Under the pieces are notes generated by a model. It was not told the DNA's origin. It was given only the letters and a program-made list of their open reading frames with translations, and made no database searches. From the NCBI GenBank assembly GCA_008933995.1, contig WARS01000013.1, forward strand, positions 12,783,808 to 12,847,807: a stretch of 64,000 bases of DNA, given 5' to 3'. This DNA comes from Datnioides undecimradiatus (taxonomy: Eukaryota; Chordata; Actinopteri; Lobotiformes; Datnioididae). Position 1 is the stretch's first letter. Every line of letters starts with the position of its first letter. Shown here one piece after another: positions 52,880-64,000 of this stretch. Made by a program: the position numbers and the translations under genes.

Positions 52880-53340
52880 TCGTAATATTCTGCTACTTGC
52901 ATTTCTGCACCTGCCCACCAGCGGCCACTAGAGTCACCATCTCACCTGTCCCCAGCTACACAACTGCTCTGGATAGAAGGCAGTTAGCATTCACTTTCTC
53001 CCCGATCATCTGTTGTGAAGTTTTCGAAGCCTGCTAAATTTTCTTCTGTTCTGCCTGTCTGTACTTGTTATGCCTTAATCTCAGCCTGTTGTCTACTGTC
53101 TGTCTACTTTATACACTTGAGAGGACTGAATGAGCCTGTCATGTGACCAAGGCAAATTGTTCTGATCACCTCTGCCCTGCCTCTTGAGTCTGCTTGTGGC
53201 TTCATGTCTTGTACTGGACTATTACATCTACTGTAACCTTTGTGTTTAATCTGAACCATCTGGTGTCGTTTGCCACCACAACATGTACGAATGGTCCATA
53301 ATTGTGTTTCATTTATTCATTAAATATCTTTCATCAGTAA
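52880..53340. other. Possible retroelement-derived sequence, unclassified
   Basis: The texture (CTGCCTGTCTGTACTTG, then GTCTACTGTCTGTCTAC and TGCCCTGCCTCTTGAGTC) resembles 3' ends of fish retroelements, but I could not place the family. No coding remnant seen. Confidence 0.25.
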
Positions 53341-54884
53341 TTTCTATTCTGCATTTTAATTGGCTTTCCAACTAAAGTAAACTGGTCAGGCACACCTGGA
53401 TCCTGGTGAACTGCTTATTCACCCATTCACAGTTCAAACCTGCCTTGAGGCATTGTATGAATGATTGAATGAACAACTGAATAAATATTTCATTTTCGTG
53501 TCATGCAATTGAAACTGGCCCATCCCACACGGGATTACATGACACATGTTAATACCACATTTGACAAGTGACATTCAGGTTTCAAAGAAATATAAATACT
53601 TGCTGCATAACACATACATTCCAAAAGAAATTTAAAAAGACATAAAGGAAAAAAAAACAGAACATAGACATTGTATACAAAAGCTACTTAGAGGCCATTT
53701 TTTCTGGATCATGAGAAAAGTGAATTTTCATTATTGTAGGAATAATGTGCAGTTTCCAGATGAAGTGGTAGTTACCTAAGCTGTGAACAAATAACTGTCC
53801 CTTAGATACAAGAAGCCACAGAAAGTGACTTAAACGTTTGAATGGAAATGTTTACATATGCATACTTGATATGAAGGTGAATTAAATGAGTTTTCCTCCT
53901 CTTCCTCTAATCTATGGTATATTCTCATCCAACAATGGGTTTGCTTTTTTATTGCGTAATTTTTTATTTTTAACTGAAGGCAGATCATCTTTTAACCAGA
54001 GGACACCGGTTCAAACTCCAGTGTCAGCACCTTGCTGAAGTGTTACTGTATAAACTTATGAAGAGTATAAGAGAATAAGTAGACTGCCTACAGAAACTGT
54101 GACATGCTGTATATTAATGAGTGTGGAGTAGCATTCAAGTGATCTTACATTATGTACTTGTGTCTCTGTGAGTGTTTACCTTTCCTTTAGGTCATTCGCA
54201 CAGAGAACCACTTTCTACTGTGACCACTCTACTTTGATTTGCTTTCTGTCATATTCAGTGGTTGAAATGAGTCCTTATGTGGCAATACAAAGTCCTTTTC
54301 TCTGTCTCTTCCAAATTCTCTGGGGACCTCAAGCCTTACTTTTACTCTTTCAGTTGCCATGGATACCTCCAGCAAGGCAGCTGATTGGAGGCAACAATAA
54401 ACTCAGCTCTTTCAAGCCTTAGACAAATTTGTCTCCAAACTGACGATCTAAGAGACTCTCTCACACACTGACACACACCCACTAACGTATGCACGCGCAT
54501 ACATGCAGATAAACTCGGAGTAATGCTCACACTCATGGAGCGACATTGACCGTTGGATGACGGCAGAACAGAGATCAATGTAATCTCCTTCAGCACAATC
54601 CAATGCCACTGTCATCATCTATCTATCCATCCCTGTGGAACGGGGAAAATGTGTGAAATCAATTCTGCATTCATTTAAGGAGCAGCCAGTCACAGCACTC
54701 TGACTCCAGAGGTTACCCCAAGTGCTCCTGCATGGCCCTCACTGGAGGCCAGCTCTGGTTAATAGCCTGGTTTCCTCTAAAGCGCCAAACTGGGATAACT
54801 TTACTGCGGCACCATTCCTATCTGTGCCAACACAGTGAAGGGTTCATGTGTCATGACTGAAAGATTAATCTGTTGGGCTGTTTC

Positions 54885-55050
54885 AGTCTGTCGTCAGTGT
54901 TTGCGCTAAGCTAAGTCGATGCTGGGTGCAGTCTTATTGACCAGAAAGACACAAGAGTGGTTTCAAACTTCACATCTTACTCTTATTTCAATGTTAACTA
55001 TAACCGTATTGTTTAAATTTTGGGGACTATTGTGCTTGAAAGGCAGACAA
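54885..55050 (-). mobile_element. Dispersed teleost repeat, copy C (partial)
   Basis: TTTGCGCTAAGCTAAGTCGA, then GACACAAGAGTGGTTTCAAAC and CTCTTATTTC are reverse-orientation landmarks of the same family as the copies at 32275 and 34555. Only part of the element remains. Confidence 0.5.
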
Positions 55051-55214
55051 TTTCTCACAATGTGACCTTATAAACAGACTTATCACCACGGCGTAACACA
55101 TCTCAGTGAGGTGTGTGACATAGTCACACATGCACACACACACTTTGCTCTAGAAAAAACAGCTAATACAGAATTCCACTCACAAAGTGCCATGTCTTTA
55201 AACTCAGGGTCCTC

Positions 55215-55503
55215 CAAAACATTTTGAAAAAAAGATTTTGTTGAAGCTTGTTCTCTCCATGTCTGCATGGGTTTCCTCTGGGTACTCCAGTTTCCTTCCA
55301 CCACCAAAAAACATGCATGATAGGTGAATTGGGAACTCTAAATTGACCATAGTTTGTCTGTCTATATATGTCAGCCCAGTGACAAACTGGTGCCCTATTC
55401 TGGGTGTATCATGCCTCCTGCCCAGTGACTGCTGGGATAGGCTCCAGCATCCCTGTGACCCCAAAAGGAATAAAGCAGTTACAGAAAATGGATGGATGGA
55501 TGG
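55215..55503 (+). mobile_element. Common fish interspersed repeat with (ATGG)n tail
   Basis: Contains CATGGGTTTCCTCTGGGTAC, TCCAGTTTCCTTCC, AACTCTAAATTGACCATAG, GCTGGGATAGGCTCCAGCAT and a terminal (ATGG)4 at 55488-55503. This is a highly repeated fish sequence that I recognise. The tandem tail suggests a LINE-mobilised (SINE or LINE 3'-end) origin. Exact family not assigned. Confidence 0.75.
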
Positions 55504-55509
55504 TTCTGT

Positions 55510-57180
55510 TGAATGCCTTGTGTTTGCCTCAATGTTTGGGGGGTGGGGGGTGGAGAGGGTAGGGGACTATCTTTTTAGGACTTGTGTCTATTAAACTTCT
55601 GCATATGGTTGAATAATTCTTCGATAATTTGTTGTTTTACCTAAAAGTTGGAGAGGTCAAAAAATGCATCTGAAAAACTGCAGTGGTTTCACTTTCAAAT
55701 TGAGTTTTTTCCACATGGGATCCATCTTCTCTCACTCGGCACTGGTTGTTACTATTTAATGATGATGATACACTGGTTGCATCACAGGAGTACAGTCATG
55801 CTACTGAGTCTGAGTTAATTTGTTGGTCTTCATTTGAGCATATTGGGGTTTTCCCCTTCATTATTTCAGGAAGGCTATCAAGGATGTGATCATTCCAACA
55901 ACAACAATACTTATTTTGTAAAAGCATGACTCCAAACGTGGTTATCTCAGCCAAGGCTTAAAGAAGGTTTCCTCATAAAGTAATGTATGATTATTTCAAC
56001 AAGAAAAGGTCTTAATCATAGTATGAGTCAGCTGCACAGAGGTGAAATCATGAGAGATGCTTGACTGAATGGTGTTTTCAGATTTTAAAGTGAAGAAAGT
56101 GATTGGATGGGAACTTTGAAGGGAAATCTGCTTCATTTGCAGTCAATAGCTGACTTTATACTGATATGAATATAATGTTCATCCTCACTCTACTAGATGT
56201 AATTAACCAATAGAAGATTATAATATACAAACATGCATTGAATAAAATCAATAATGCTGCATTAACTGTAACGCATGGATAATGCTAAATCACTTTTATG
56301 TGATTTTAGACCTTGTTTACAGGCAGACCTGTCATACAGACCCAAATGTAGGTTCATATAAGAAAAGATGTGTTATTGCCAAAAATAGAGGAATAACCAT
56401 GATTTGGTACTTTGATAATACATCAGGCACTCATTTTTTCACTTTTTCATAGATCCCCCTTTAAAAATCTTTTCAACACATCTGATCCTGAAGACGTGTC
56501 CCTGTGTTTCAGTACTTTTGGGGACTATGCCCAGTCCTCAGGGTTGGATTTACCGCAAGGGGGCCTCAGTGCATAATGAGCAGTGGGGCTTCTATTCAAG
56601 TGTCCCACTCCCTCATCTCCAAGTTTGTTTGTAAACATTTGATTGCATTCAAATTTATTTGGTAAAATGGGTGTTGTAAACTTGATATCCACTGAATTAT
56701 CAATGGTATTTTAATTTTGATACAGAGTCTTTTGACAAGACAGGGGCACAATTAAAGATGCAGGGGCCTTTACTAATCTAGTTTATATTGTGTGTTGGGG
56801 GGCATAACCAACAAATGTGCAATGAATTCATCATCTACAGACTATTTGCCACACATTGAACCTGTGCCTGGCCCCTTGTCTGGATTATAATAAAAACATA
56901 CCTGCATCATCTTTGTTGGCCGTGTGTGTGTGTGTGTGTGTGTGTGTGTTCAGTTTCTGCCTTGCAATAGACAGGCATACAATATTTTGGAAAGGTGGGG
57001 CAATCCAAACGTTTTGGCGCCACCTACAGGCTCGAAGTAGTATTTTTAGAATTAGGTTCCAATCTCCAAAATATTTACAAAAAATACGACGAAGTTTTTT
57101 TTTTATCTATAATTTTATGCCAGACCCTTGTCTTTAATGGACAGGCACACTACCTCCTGTGTATGTGCAATGAGAACTTT
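55510..57180. other. Gene-poor DNA upstream of ddx19
   Basis: No coding homology. A (GT)n microsatellite is at 56922-56949. The region 56540-56800 has GGGGCCT-type text of unknown origin. Confidence 0.45.
56922..56949. repeat. (GT)n microsatellite
   Basis: Fourteen uninterrupted GT units, 430 bp upstream of the ddx19 start codon. Confidence 0.95.
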
Positions 57181-57382
57181 CAATGAGCCTGGAACTATGA
57201 CCGTGTGGCACTTGCACTCTACCCGGACATGTGAGCGGTTGCACAGGTGCCTAGAATCGGTTTCGACACGCCATTGTGGAAAATAGTTACTTTCACGTTA
57301 TTGAGTCCACGGTCTGAGTTTACCCCCTCCCCCCCAGTTGAGTTATCATCGGTGAAATAACAAAAGAAGAAACTGTCCCACA

Positions 57383-60300
57383 ATGGCAACGGACTCCTGG
57401 GCTCAGGCGGTGGACGAGCAAGAAGCCGCGGCGGAATCGGTAAATCTTAACTTACGCAACACGAGCTAACGCGTTGTTAGCTTGTTTAGAAAATGCTTTG
57501 GCCTGCTCTCTTACAATGCACACGGAAACTACTTGCTCACCCTCATCTGATACAGTTTAAACTGTTAATTCAATGGGCTGCCAGGGAATATATTGGCTCA
57601 TGTGATAGTCGGTCTCTGTAACGTTCAAACTAATTTAGAAACACGATCACCGGGTGGCCTCGGTGTGTCGTGAGTTAACTAGCTACGAGCGGAGATGCTG
57701 CGTGCTCAGTAAGTTACTAGCTTTAGCAGTTAGCTTGCAAGAAAATGATGCAAGAGCCTCTAAAATAGCTACACCGATGATCTAGCAGTTGTGTCTTATT
57801 CCCTGGTTGTTTATGCATTATTATCAGAGGCGTAAATCCGGCTAGCCAGTTGTTTATACAATGTCGTTATTTTATTAACATTATTTAACATCTGTGAACT
57901 TCATGCTTCCCCTCACAGATCGGTAGCCTTCAAATTAAAGAGAAACCAGAAGAAAATGGTAAGAATTGAAATTGCAACATTAATGTGAAATGCAGTCTGT
58001 AAACAAAAATATTTTAAATGTAAATATGACCTCGTTTTAATGTTGCAGGCACAGCTGCAAACGCAACAGATTCCAGCAGTGCAGCTGCGACGTCAGAAGC
58101 TGAGGGGGATAACAAGACTGCGGATGACGACGACAAAGGTGAGCCGTTTACTTACAAACACACATAAACAAAATCACTGTTGAAGCTGCCCGACGTTCTT
58201 GATGGTCTTTCTTTTGGTGTCTCTCACTCGCTGCAACATACACTGTTTTGTTTTTCAGAGGACCGAGCTGCACAGTCACTGTTAAACAAGCTGATACGAA
58301 ATAATCTTGTCAATAACACTAATCAAGTGGAAGTTCTTCAGAAGGATCCCAACTCACCGCTCTACTCTGTCAAGTCCTTTGAGGAGTTGCGACTGTAAGT
58401 GGATCTTCTGTTCGTTCATTAATCTCTCTTTTTGCCCCAATAACATATGCGTGTTGTCAGAAAGGACATTTTGGAGCCAAAATTATCCCTGTTAAGACCC
58501 AAACTTAAACCATACCTGCTCCAGCATCCTGCCTGTGTTCATCCTGCTTGTCTTTTTTATGGGTAGATCATTTAAGGCATGACGTTTGACCATTTTGTCT
58601 TGTGTGCAGCAAACCACAGCTGCTTCAGGGTGTGTATGGCATGGGTTTCAACCGACCATCAAAAATTCAGGAAACTGCCTTACCTATGATGCTCGCTGAA
58701 CCGTGAGTATGCTTTGCACTTTTGCTCTGTATATAAATGTAGTGGAGACTTCCAGTAAAGCATTACATCTTCTAAGGCTAACTGAAATATCTCAACCTGA
58801 AATATAGTTTAAAAATGATCTGAATTTGAAATGAATTGATCTCATTTCTCTAAGTTAACTCTAAAATTAAATCACTTAATAATTTTTTACTTCTTGCATT
58901 ATATGGTGATAAATTCAATCAGTGACTATTTAACTGCCTTTGACTGAAATGTAATTTCTTGATTCTCCTAGTCCACAGAATCTGATTGCCCAGTCACAGT
59001 CAGGAACAGGGAAAACAGCTGCATTTGTACTGGCCATGCTCAGTCATGTAGATCCCAACAACAAGTATCCCCAGGTTGGTTTTCACTTCCCTTTCTACTT
59101 ACTGCAATAGAAGATGTCAAACTGAAACAATCAGTTTCAACACTGAGTGTGCTTGCAATGTTGTACCCTGTTATACTGTCCAACTTTTTAACCATCAATA
59201 ATTATTTACCTTGATAACTGCACTAAATGATGAGAGCATGTACAGTTTTGTAAATTCTCTTTTCATTTTATTTGTCCCCATCAGTGCCTGTGCGTGTCAC
59301 CCACATATGAACTGGCACTTCAGACTGGCAAGGTAATCGAGCAGATGGGCAAACACTATCCTGAGGTTAAACTAGTCTACGCCATCAGAGGAAACAAGTG
59401 TAAGGCTTATTGGTTCTCTACAGTGCCACATTTTAAAATTATGTTTTGTTTGGGAATTTGAATAACTCACATTGATGAAAACATTATTGTAGCTGAAAGA
59501 TGGCTGTGTGTGTTGTTTCTGTCAATATTACAGTGCAGCGGGGCATGAAGCTGCAGGAACAGATAGTCATCGGCACACCTGGTACCATGCTGGACTGGTG
59601 TGGTAAATTCAAGTTCATAGACCCCAAAAAGATCAAGGTGTTCGTGCTGGACGAGGCAGACGTCATGATTGCCACACAGGGTCACCAGGATCAGAGCATC
59701 CGCATCCAGAGGTCAGAATAAGCACCAAGGTTGATGAGAAACAATCTTGGCACGCACCTAATTGAAAGTAGTTGTGTGTGCCAATTTTGACCTTTCTCTG
59801 TCACACAGGATGCTGCCCAAAAACTGCCAGATGTTGCTTTTCTCAGCCACGTTTGAAGAGACAGTGTGGAACTTTGCCCAGCGCATCGTGCCTGACCCCA
59901 ACATCATCAAGTTGAAGCGAGAGGAGGAGACGCTGGATACCATCAAGCAGTACTATGTGTTGTGCAACAGCAGGGAAGAGAAGTTCCAAGCTCTCTGTAA
60001 TATCTACGGAGCCATCACCATCGCACAGGCCATGATCTTCTGCCATGTGAGTCCATTTACCTCATTAAACATACGTGATCTGTACCGAGAACAGTGATTC
60101 CCACTTGTAAGAGAAAATATCTTGGTAACAAAAGCAGACTTACTAGATACGTCCACTGTTTATTTTGCCAAAGCTTGCAGCAGAGGCCCTTTCTGTCATT
60201 CAGCTAATGCAGCCAAGTTGTGTTTTTACATTACATGAGCATGTCATTTGCAGGCAAAGTAATTAACAGCACACTGACTCTCTGTGATCCAGACAAGAAA

Positions 60301-61334
60301 GACTGCAGGATGGTTGGCAGGGGAGCTGTCCAGAGAAGGCCACCAGGTGGCACTGCTCAGTGGAGAGATGCAGGTGGAGCAGAGGGCTGCTGTCATCGAC
60401 CGCTTCAGAGACGGCAAGGAGAAGGTCTTGGTCACCACGAATGTTTGTGCTAGAGGTAAGGACTTGAGAGTTGTTCGAATGAGCAAATTCAAGATTCTTT
60501 CCTCATGTGACTGTCTATGTAGTTATGGTTTTGCATAAAAAATCTTTTAAAATAATTTAGGGCAGGTAGTTTTCACATTCAGATTGGGTCAAAGTGAAGG
60601 AAATGTAGCCCTATGAACTTTTGTTTACTTGTGTGTGTGAAAGTAATGTTGCACAGAGCTTCAACAAAATTGCACATGCAATGTCTGTGGTTGTCTTGAA
60701 GGGTGGTAGAATTCACTAAAAATGTAAATTTTGAATGAAAACACTTGATGGTAAATGTACTAAAATTCAAATTAAATTGATCTGAAAGCAGAGTGGCATT
60801 TGCACGATTGGAATTTATTTGAATTATTTGCTAAACAAATACAGTACTGCCAATTTAATCTCTCTACCTGCTTATCTTGTACATTTAGGTATCGATGTTG
60901 AGCAGGTTTCCGTGGTGATCAACTTCGACTTACCAGTAGACAAGGATGGTAACCCAGACAACGAGACATACCTGCACAGAATTGGGCGCACAGGTCGATT
61001 TGGCAAAAGGGGACTGGCCATTAACATGGTGGACAGCAGAATGAGCATGAACATCCTCAACAGGATCCAGGAGCATTTCAGTGAGTACACACACTTTTTT
61101 ATACATGCAAACAGTAGAATTAATTTGATTTGAATTTTTATTGGAGTGTTAAAATGCATAGCTATTATAAAAAAATCAATTACTCATGCCAAGAAGATGG
61201 TTGCTTTTTAGTGATCAGCCATATTTCAACCCTCTAAGTAAACATCATTTTCTGCGGTTTCTCTCCATACAGGTAAGAAAATTGAGAAACTAGACACGGA
61301 TGATCTGGATGAAATTGAGAAAATCGCCAGCTAA
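57383..61334 (+). CDS. ddx19: DEAD-box ATP-dependent RNA helicase DDX19 (Dbp5)
   Basis: DDX19/Dbp5 works at the cytoplasmic face of the nuclear pore. With Gle1-IP6 and Nup214 it remodels mRNPs to finish mRNA export; it also has a role in translation termination. Twelve exons: 57383-57439, 57919-57958, 58049-58138, 58259-58394, 58610-58702, 58972-59074, 59285-59399, 59534-59711, 59809-60046, 60293-60455, 60889-61080, 61273-61334 (1467 nt, 488 aa; human DDX19B 479). Motifs: Q motif GFNRPSKIQ; motif I SQSGTGKT (147-154); Ia PTYELA, the Dbp5-type variant; Ib GTPGT; II DEAD (251-254); III SAT (283-285); [31 protein letters not shown] (434-441). For exon 7 I chose donor GTAAGG at 59400 over GTGTAA at 59398 because only the former keeps phase (GNKLQRGMK). 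Ala/Ser/Asp-rich residues 34-62 form a disordered N-terminal linker. DDX19A versus DDX19B naming is not resolved. Confidence 0.97.
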
Positions 61335-61563
61335 AGAGAGTGGCGTTTATCGCATGAAGGACGCCGACCGACTTCCTTTCCCTTCTTTGCGCTCCAAGGA
61401 CTGTACGCTCCTACAGTGTTTTATGCTTTTATTTTTTTTAGCCGTCGGAGAAACGAGCAAACCCACAAACACAGCATATGTTTACACGTGGACATGTCTC
61501 CTCTCAGACGAGTGTTTTGTAAGTTTCTGGAACATACCCCATTTCACTCTTTGTACCTCTATG

Positions 61564-61569
61564 AATAAA
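61564..61569 (+). terminator. ddx19: Polyadenylation signal of ddx19
   Basis: AATAAA 230 nt after the TAA stop at 61332-61334, in the context ATGAATAAAGTC. Confidence 0.6.
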
Positions 61570-61599
61570 GTCTATGAGTTTATTGCTGTGTATCGTGAT

Positions 61600-64000
61600 G
61601 CTGCAAAAGCAGCCTATAGTGGACTCTGTTTTACTATACACACATGGATTTAAAAAACACTTTTTGGTGTTGGCTGTAGTGGTGGCATGATACAAGCTAC
61701 TCTGTAAAGAGATTCACAAATAACCTGCATAGACAAATAGCCATTTTATGTGCCACAAAGTTTTTAATTTTAATAGGAACAAAGTATAATTGAATGTAAC
61801 TGTATCATGTAGACTTTTACAGCATTTATTGTGCTCTGTATTGACCAAAAGTACAAAGGGTGAAGTTGGGTATGCTGCCCTGAGCAGAAGTTGATTCATC
61901 AAGATTATGATATTGAGATGGTGATGGTTGGGTTTTAAGGGTCTATGCAAACTTATCAACCTGTGATAGCTATTATCAAATACTATCAACCTGCATTCAC
62001 ATGACAAAAATTAATCCTGAATTAACCTCAGCTTTAGCATCAGGGTCTGTAGTCAGAGTGAAAATACACTAACTCATTACGACATTTCTGTTTAGCCAGT
62101 TATCAGTCATCTGCCGACCACACATCTCACACACATTATTTATATCATTCAAAGAAAAAAAAAAAAAAGATTATGGCCGTCATCAGGGCAGGCCTGGCGC
62201 CACTGCTGAGCAATGATCATTAGTCTTCTTTTTCCCCCCTCATCTGTCTCGTGAAACCTTTCAATTCAAAATGTGGCCGTTTAGGTTTGATGTGATCAGT
62301 TTTCCCTTTTTGTCTCACTGTCCCACACAATTTTCTCAATCAGGGTCTCCAGTTTGACTTGAGCTCAGCTACATTCTTCACCCAGACTGTGCTGTTAAGG
62401 ATTGTGAGTTTAAAACACACATATATATATATATATATACGCAATGCCTTCCTCAAGTGCATTATATATACATAGGATTTTGTTGTTTGATATTCTAAGA
62501 CATTGGGCTTAATATTCTGGCTAACACTTGAAATTTTGATTATATATTGAATTATGGGCGTCTTTAGGATGTGTGAATTATCTTCTTGAAACCAAATGCT
62601 GAATTGACTTGAGGACCTATGCCAATCAGATTCACTGTGTTGTTCCAACATGGTCGCATGGATAGAAAACATGTACTTGTGTACATATTTAAAATTTTAG
62701 GTTAAAGAAATAGCATGACTGAATTATTGACACTTCTAAGAAGTGCTAAAACATTCCTCATGAGGTTCAATTTTGACAGATGCAGCACTTCAAACATGGT
62801 GAGCCTAAATCAGTTAACCTTGCATCAGTGGGTGCGATGTCTGGTGTATTTGATCAATGCACTGGACCATTAAGGGCAGTGATTGGTCAGTCTGAACCTT
62901 TTACAAACCTCATCTGGCTGCCACCGGCACAGAGAAGACTGGCTGGTGGCCGTCTGGTTTTAATGGACTGTTTACAGACAACTTGCTGAAAACTCAATGA
63001 GCAGATGCAGCCAAACAAGAAGCGAAGAAGTGAGTGTGCACAAAAATCCACGAGAATGGTCTGTGAAGACCTTCGGATAAAGAAGCAGTGTATGCAGTTT
63101 TATTTGGACATTTGGATGTATACATCATCAGTGAGAGTGTGTGTGTGTGTGCACTTTGTTGATCCATAATGTAATATCACTGTACGAGAGCCATGGACAC
63201 ACAAAGCAGTTGTGGCTATAGAACTTAACACTTTTCTCCACATGTTGTATACCTTGTTTGATTGTCAGAACCTACCAAAACCCAGTTCATACATGTATAC
63301 ATAGGAGTAATACTGCCGAACTAGGCTTTAAGGAAGTTGTCTGTTGTAGCCTGAGGGTCATGTGTAGAAAATGATAGGTTCAAGGTGTGTGGTATTCAGT
63401 AGCTGAGCTGCGTTCATGGACACAGTTATGTATTCTTAATAATGTTGAATTAAAAGAACATGTAGATGTTCATCTGTATGTCGTCTTAGGTTTTTTTTGT
63501 GTAAGTGTGGACATTTTTTTTTATAAAAGCCCCTGCAAGGAGCTCTACAAAACTTCATTACAATCATTAGATACAGTAGTTTGGAAATACAGTTTATCAA
63601 TATGAATGAATGAGGCAGAATCAATCCTCTGAGTTTTGACTGGAGATGAGCTGTTTCTCTGATGTCTGTAGTGGAAGCTGCAGGTCTGAGGAGGCAAAGA
63701 GGAGGCTATAAATCTGAAACCTGACCAGACTCACTGAAGTACAGCAATAAACAACTACAAAAGGTAAAAAAAAATAAAAAAATACCAAAACAGTCCACTA
63801 TTGTGATAATCAAACATGCTGATTCCACCTCCTCAAAAACAAGGATCTGGTGCTTTTTCTTTTTGATCTTTATACTACTGTCTGAATATTACTAGACCAA
63901 GCAATTATTTAACTTAATTCCACAATGAACACAACTGCATGGTATTTCTTGCAGGGCTTCTGTGTGAATAGCAGCTGGGAACCTACAACATACATCCAAA
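61600..64000. other. Intergenic DNA right of ddx19
   Basis: No gene recognised. It contains an A-run near 62155-62168, a (TA)n run at 62421-62439, and a short GT run near 63138-63150. A 110-codon minus-strand ORF at 62340-62672 is AT-rich and has no family resemblance. GGCTATAAATC near 63704-63714 could be a TATA box of a gene beyond the edge, but nothing downstream supports it. Confidence 0.45.
62421..62439. repeat. (AT)n microsatellite
   Basis: About nine uninterrupted AT units in AT-rich intergenic DNA. Confidence 0.9.

Noticed and set aside
59285..59397. GTGTAA donor at 59398 for ddx19 exon 7
   Set aside because: It shifts the frame of exon 8. The donor GTAAGG two bases further on restores the expected GNKL-RG sequence.
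61300..61653. 117-codon ORF overlapping the ddx19 end
   Set aside because: It lies in another frame over the last ddx19 codons and the 3'UTR, with no homology.
62340..62672. 110-codon minus-strand ORF
   Set aside because: AT-rich, contains a microsatellite-encoded IYIYIYV run, has no family match and no supporting splice or promoter signals.

Overview
This window is vertebrate nuclear DNA, almost certainly from a teleost fish, probably a percomorph. The evidence is many short GT-AG spliced exons with high protein similarity to vertebrate families, AT-rich introns, dense microsatellites, and several interspersed repeats typical of fish. There is no prokaryotic, plasmid or viral gene organisation. 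Almost all genes are split, so I built the models by hand from protein homology, splice sites and phase. Every complete model below sums to an open reading frame divisible by three.

Layout: (1) 316-434, minus: first coding exon of the p38-alpha kinase mapk14; the rest lies off the left edge. (2) 2941-4981, minus: tmem167b (Kish-B), three exons, 74 aa. (3) 7071-8483, plus: a small FAM107-family gene, four coding exons, 141 aa. (4) 10678-11697, minus: b3galt6, one coding exon, 339 aa. (5) 13320-21104, plus: dnajc16 (ERdj8), 15 exons, 810 aa, head-to-head with b3galt6. (6) 23068-25808, minus: cda (cytidine deaminase), four exons, 165 aa, tail-to-tail with dnajc16. (7) 26534-30231, minus, and 34305-39406, plus: two secreted trypsin-like serine proteases in divergent orientation, five coding exons each. 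(8) 42129-43202, plus: camk2n1-like CaMKII inhibitor, two exons, 80 aa. (9) 44.4-57.3 kb: a gene-poor stretch with simple repeats, transposon relics, hairpins and possibly conserved non-coding DNA. (10) 57383-61334, plus: ddx19 (Dbp5), the mRNA-export DEAD-box helicase, 12 exons, 488 aa. (11) 61.6-64 kb: no recognisable gene.

The genes are ordinary housekeeping, secretory-pathway, secreted-enzyme and signalling genes and do not form one pathway. From memory, b3galt6, dnajc16, cda and camk2n1 are on human 1p36, so this looks like a conserved block joined in fish to mapk14, tmem167b and ddx19. I found no convincing undescribed system. The items most worth a second look are a strong-context in-frame upstream ATG before mapk14, the RS-rich tail of dnajc16, the changed C-terminus of the CaMKII inhibitor, the divergent protease pair, and a perfect 15-bp inverted repeat in the gene-poor region.
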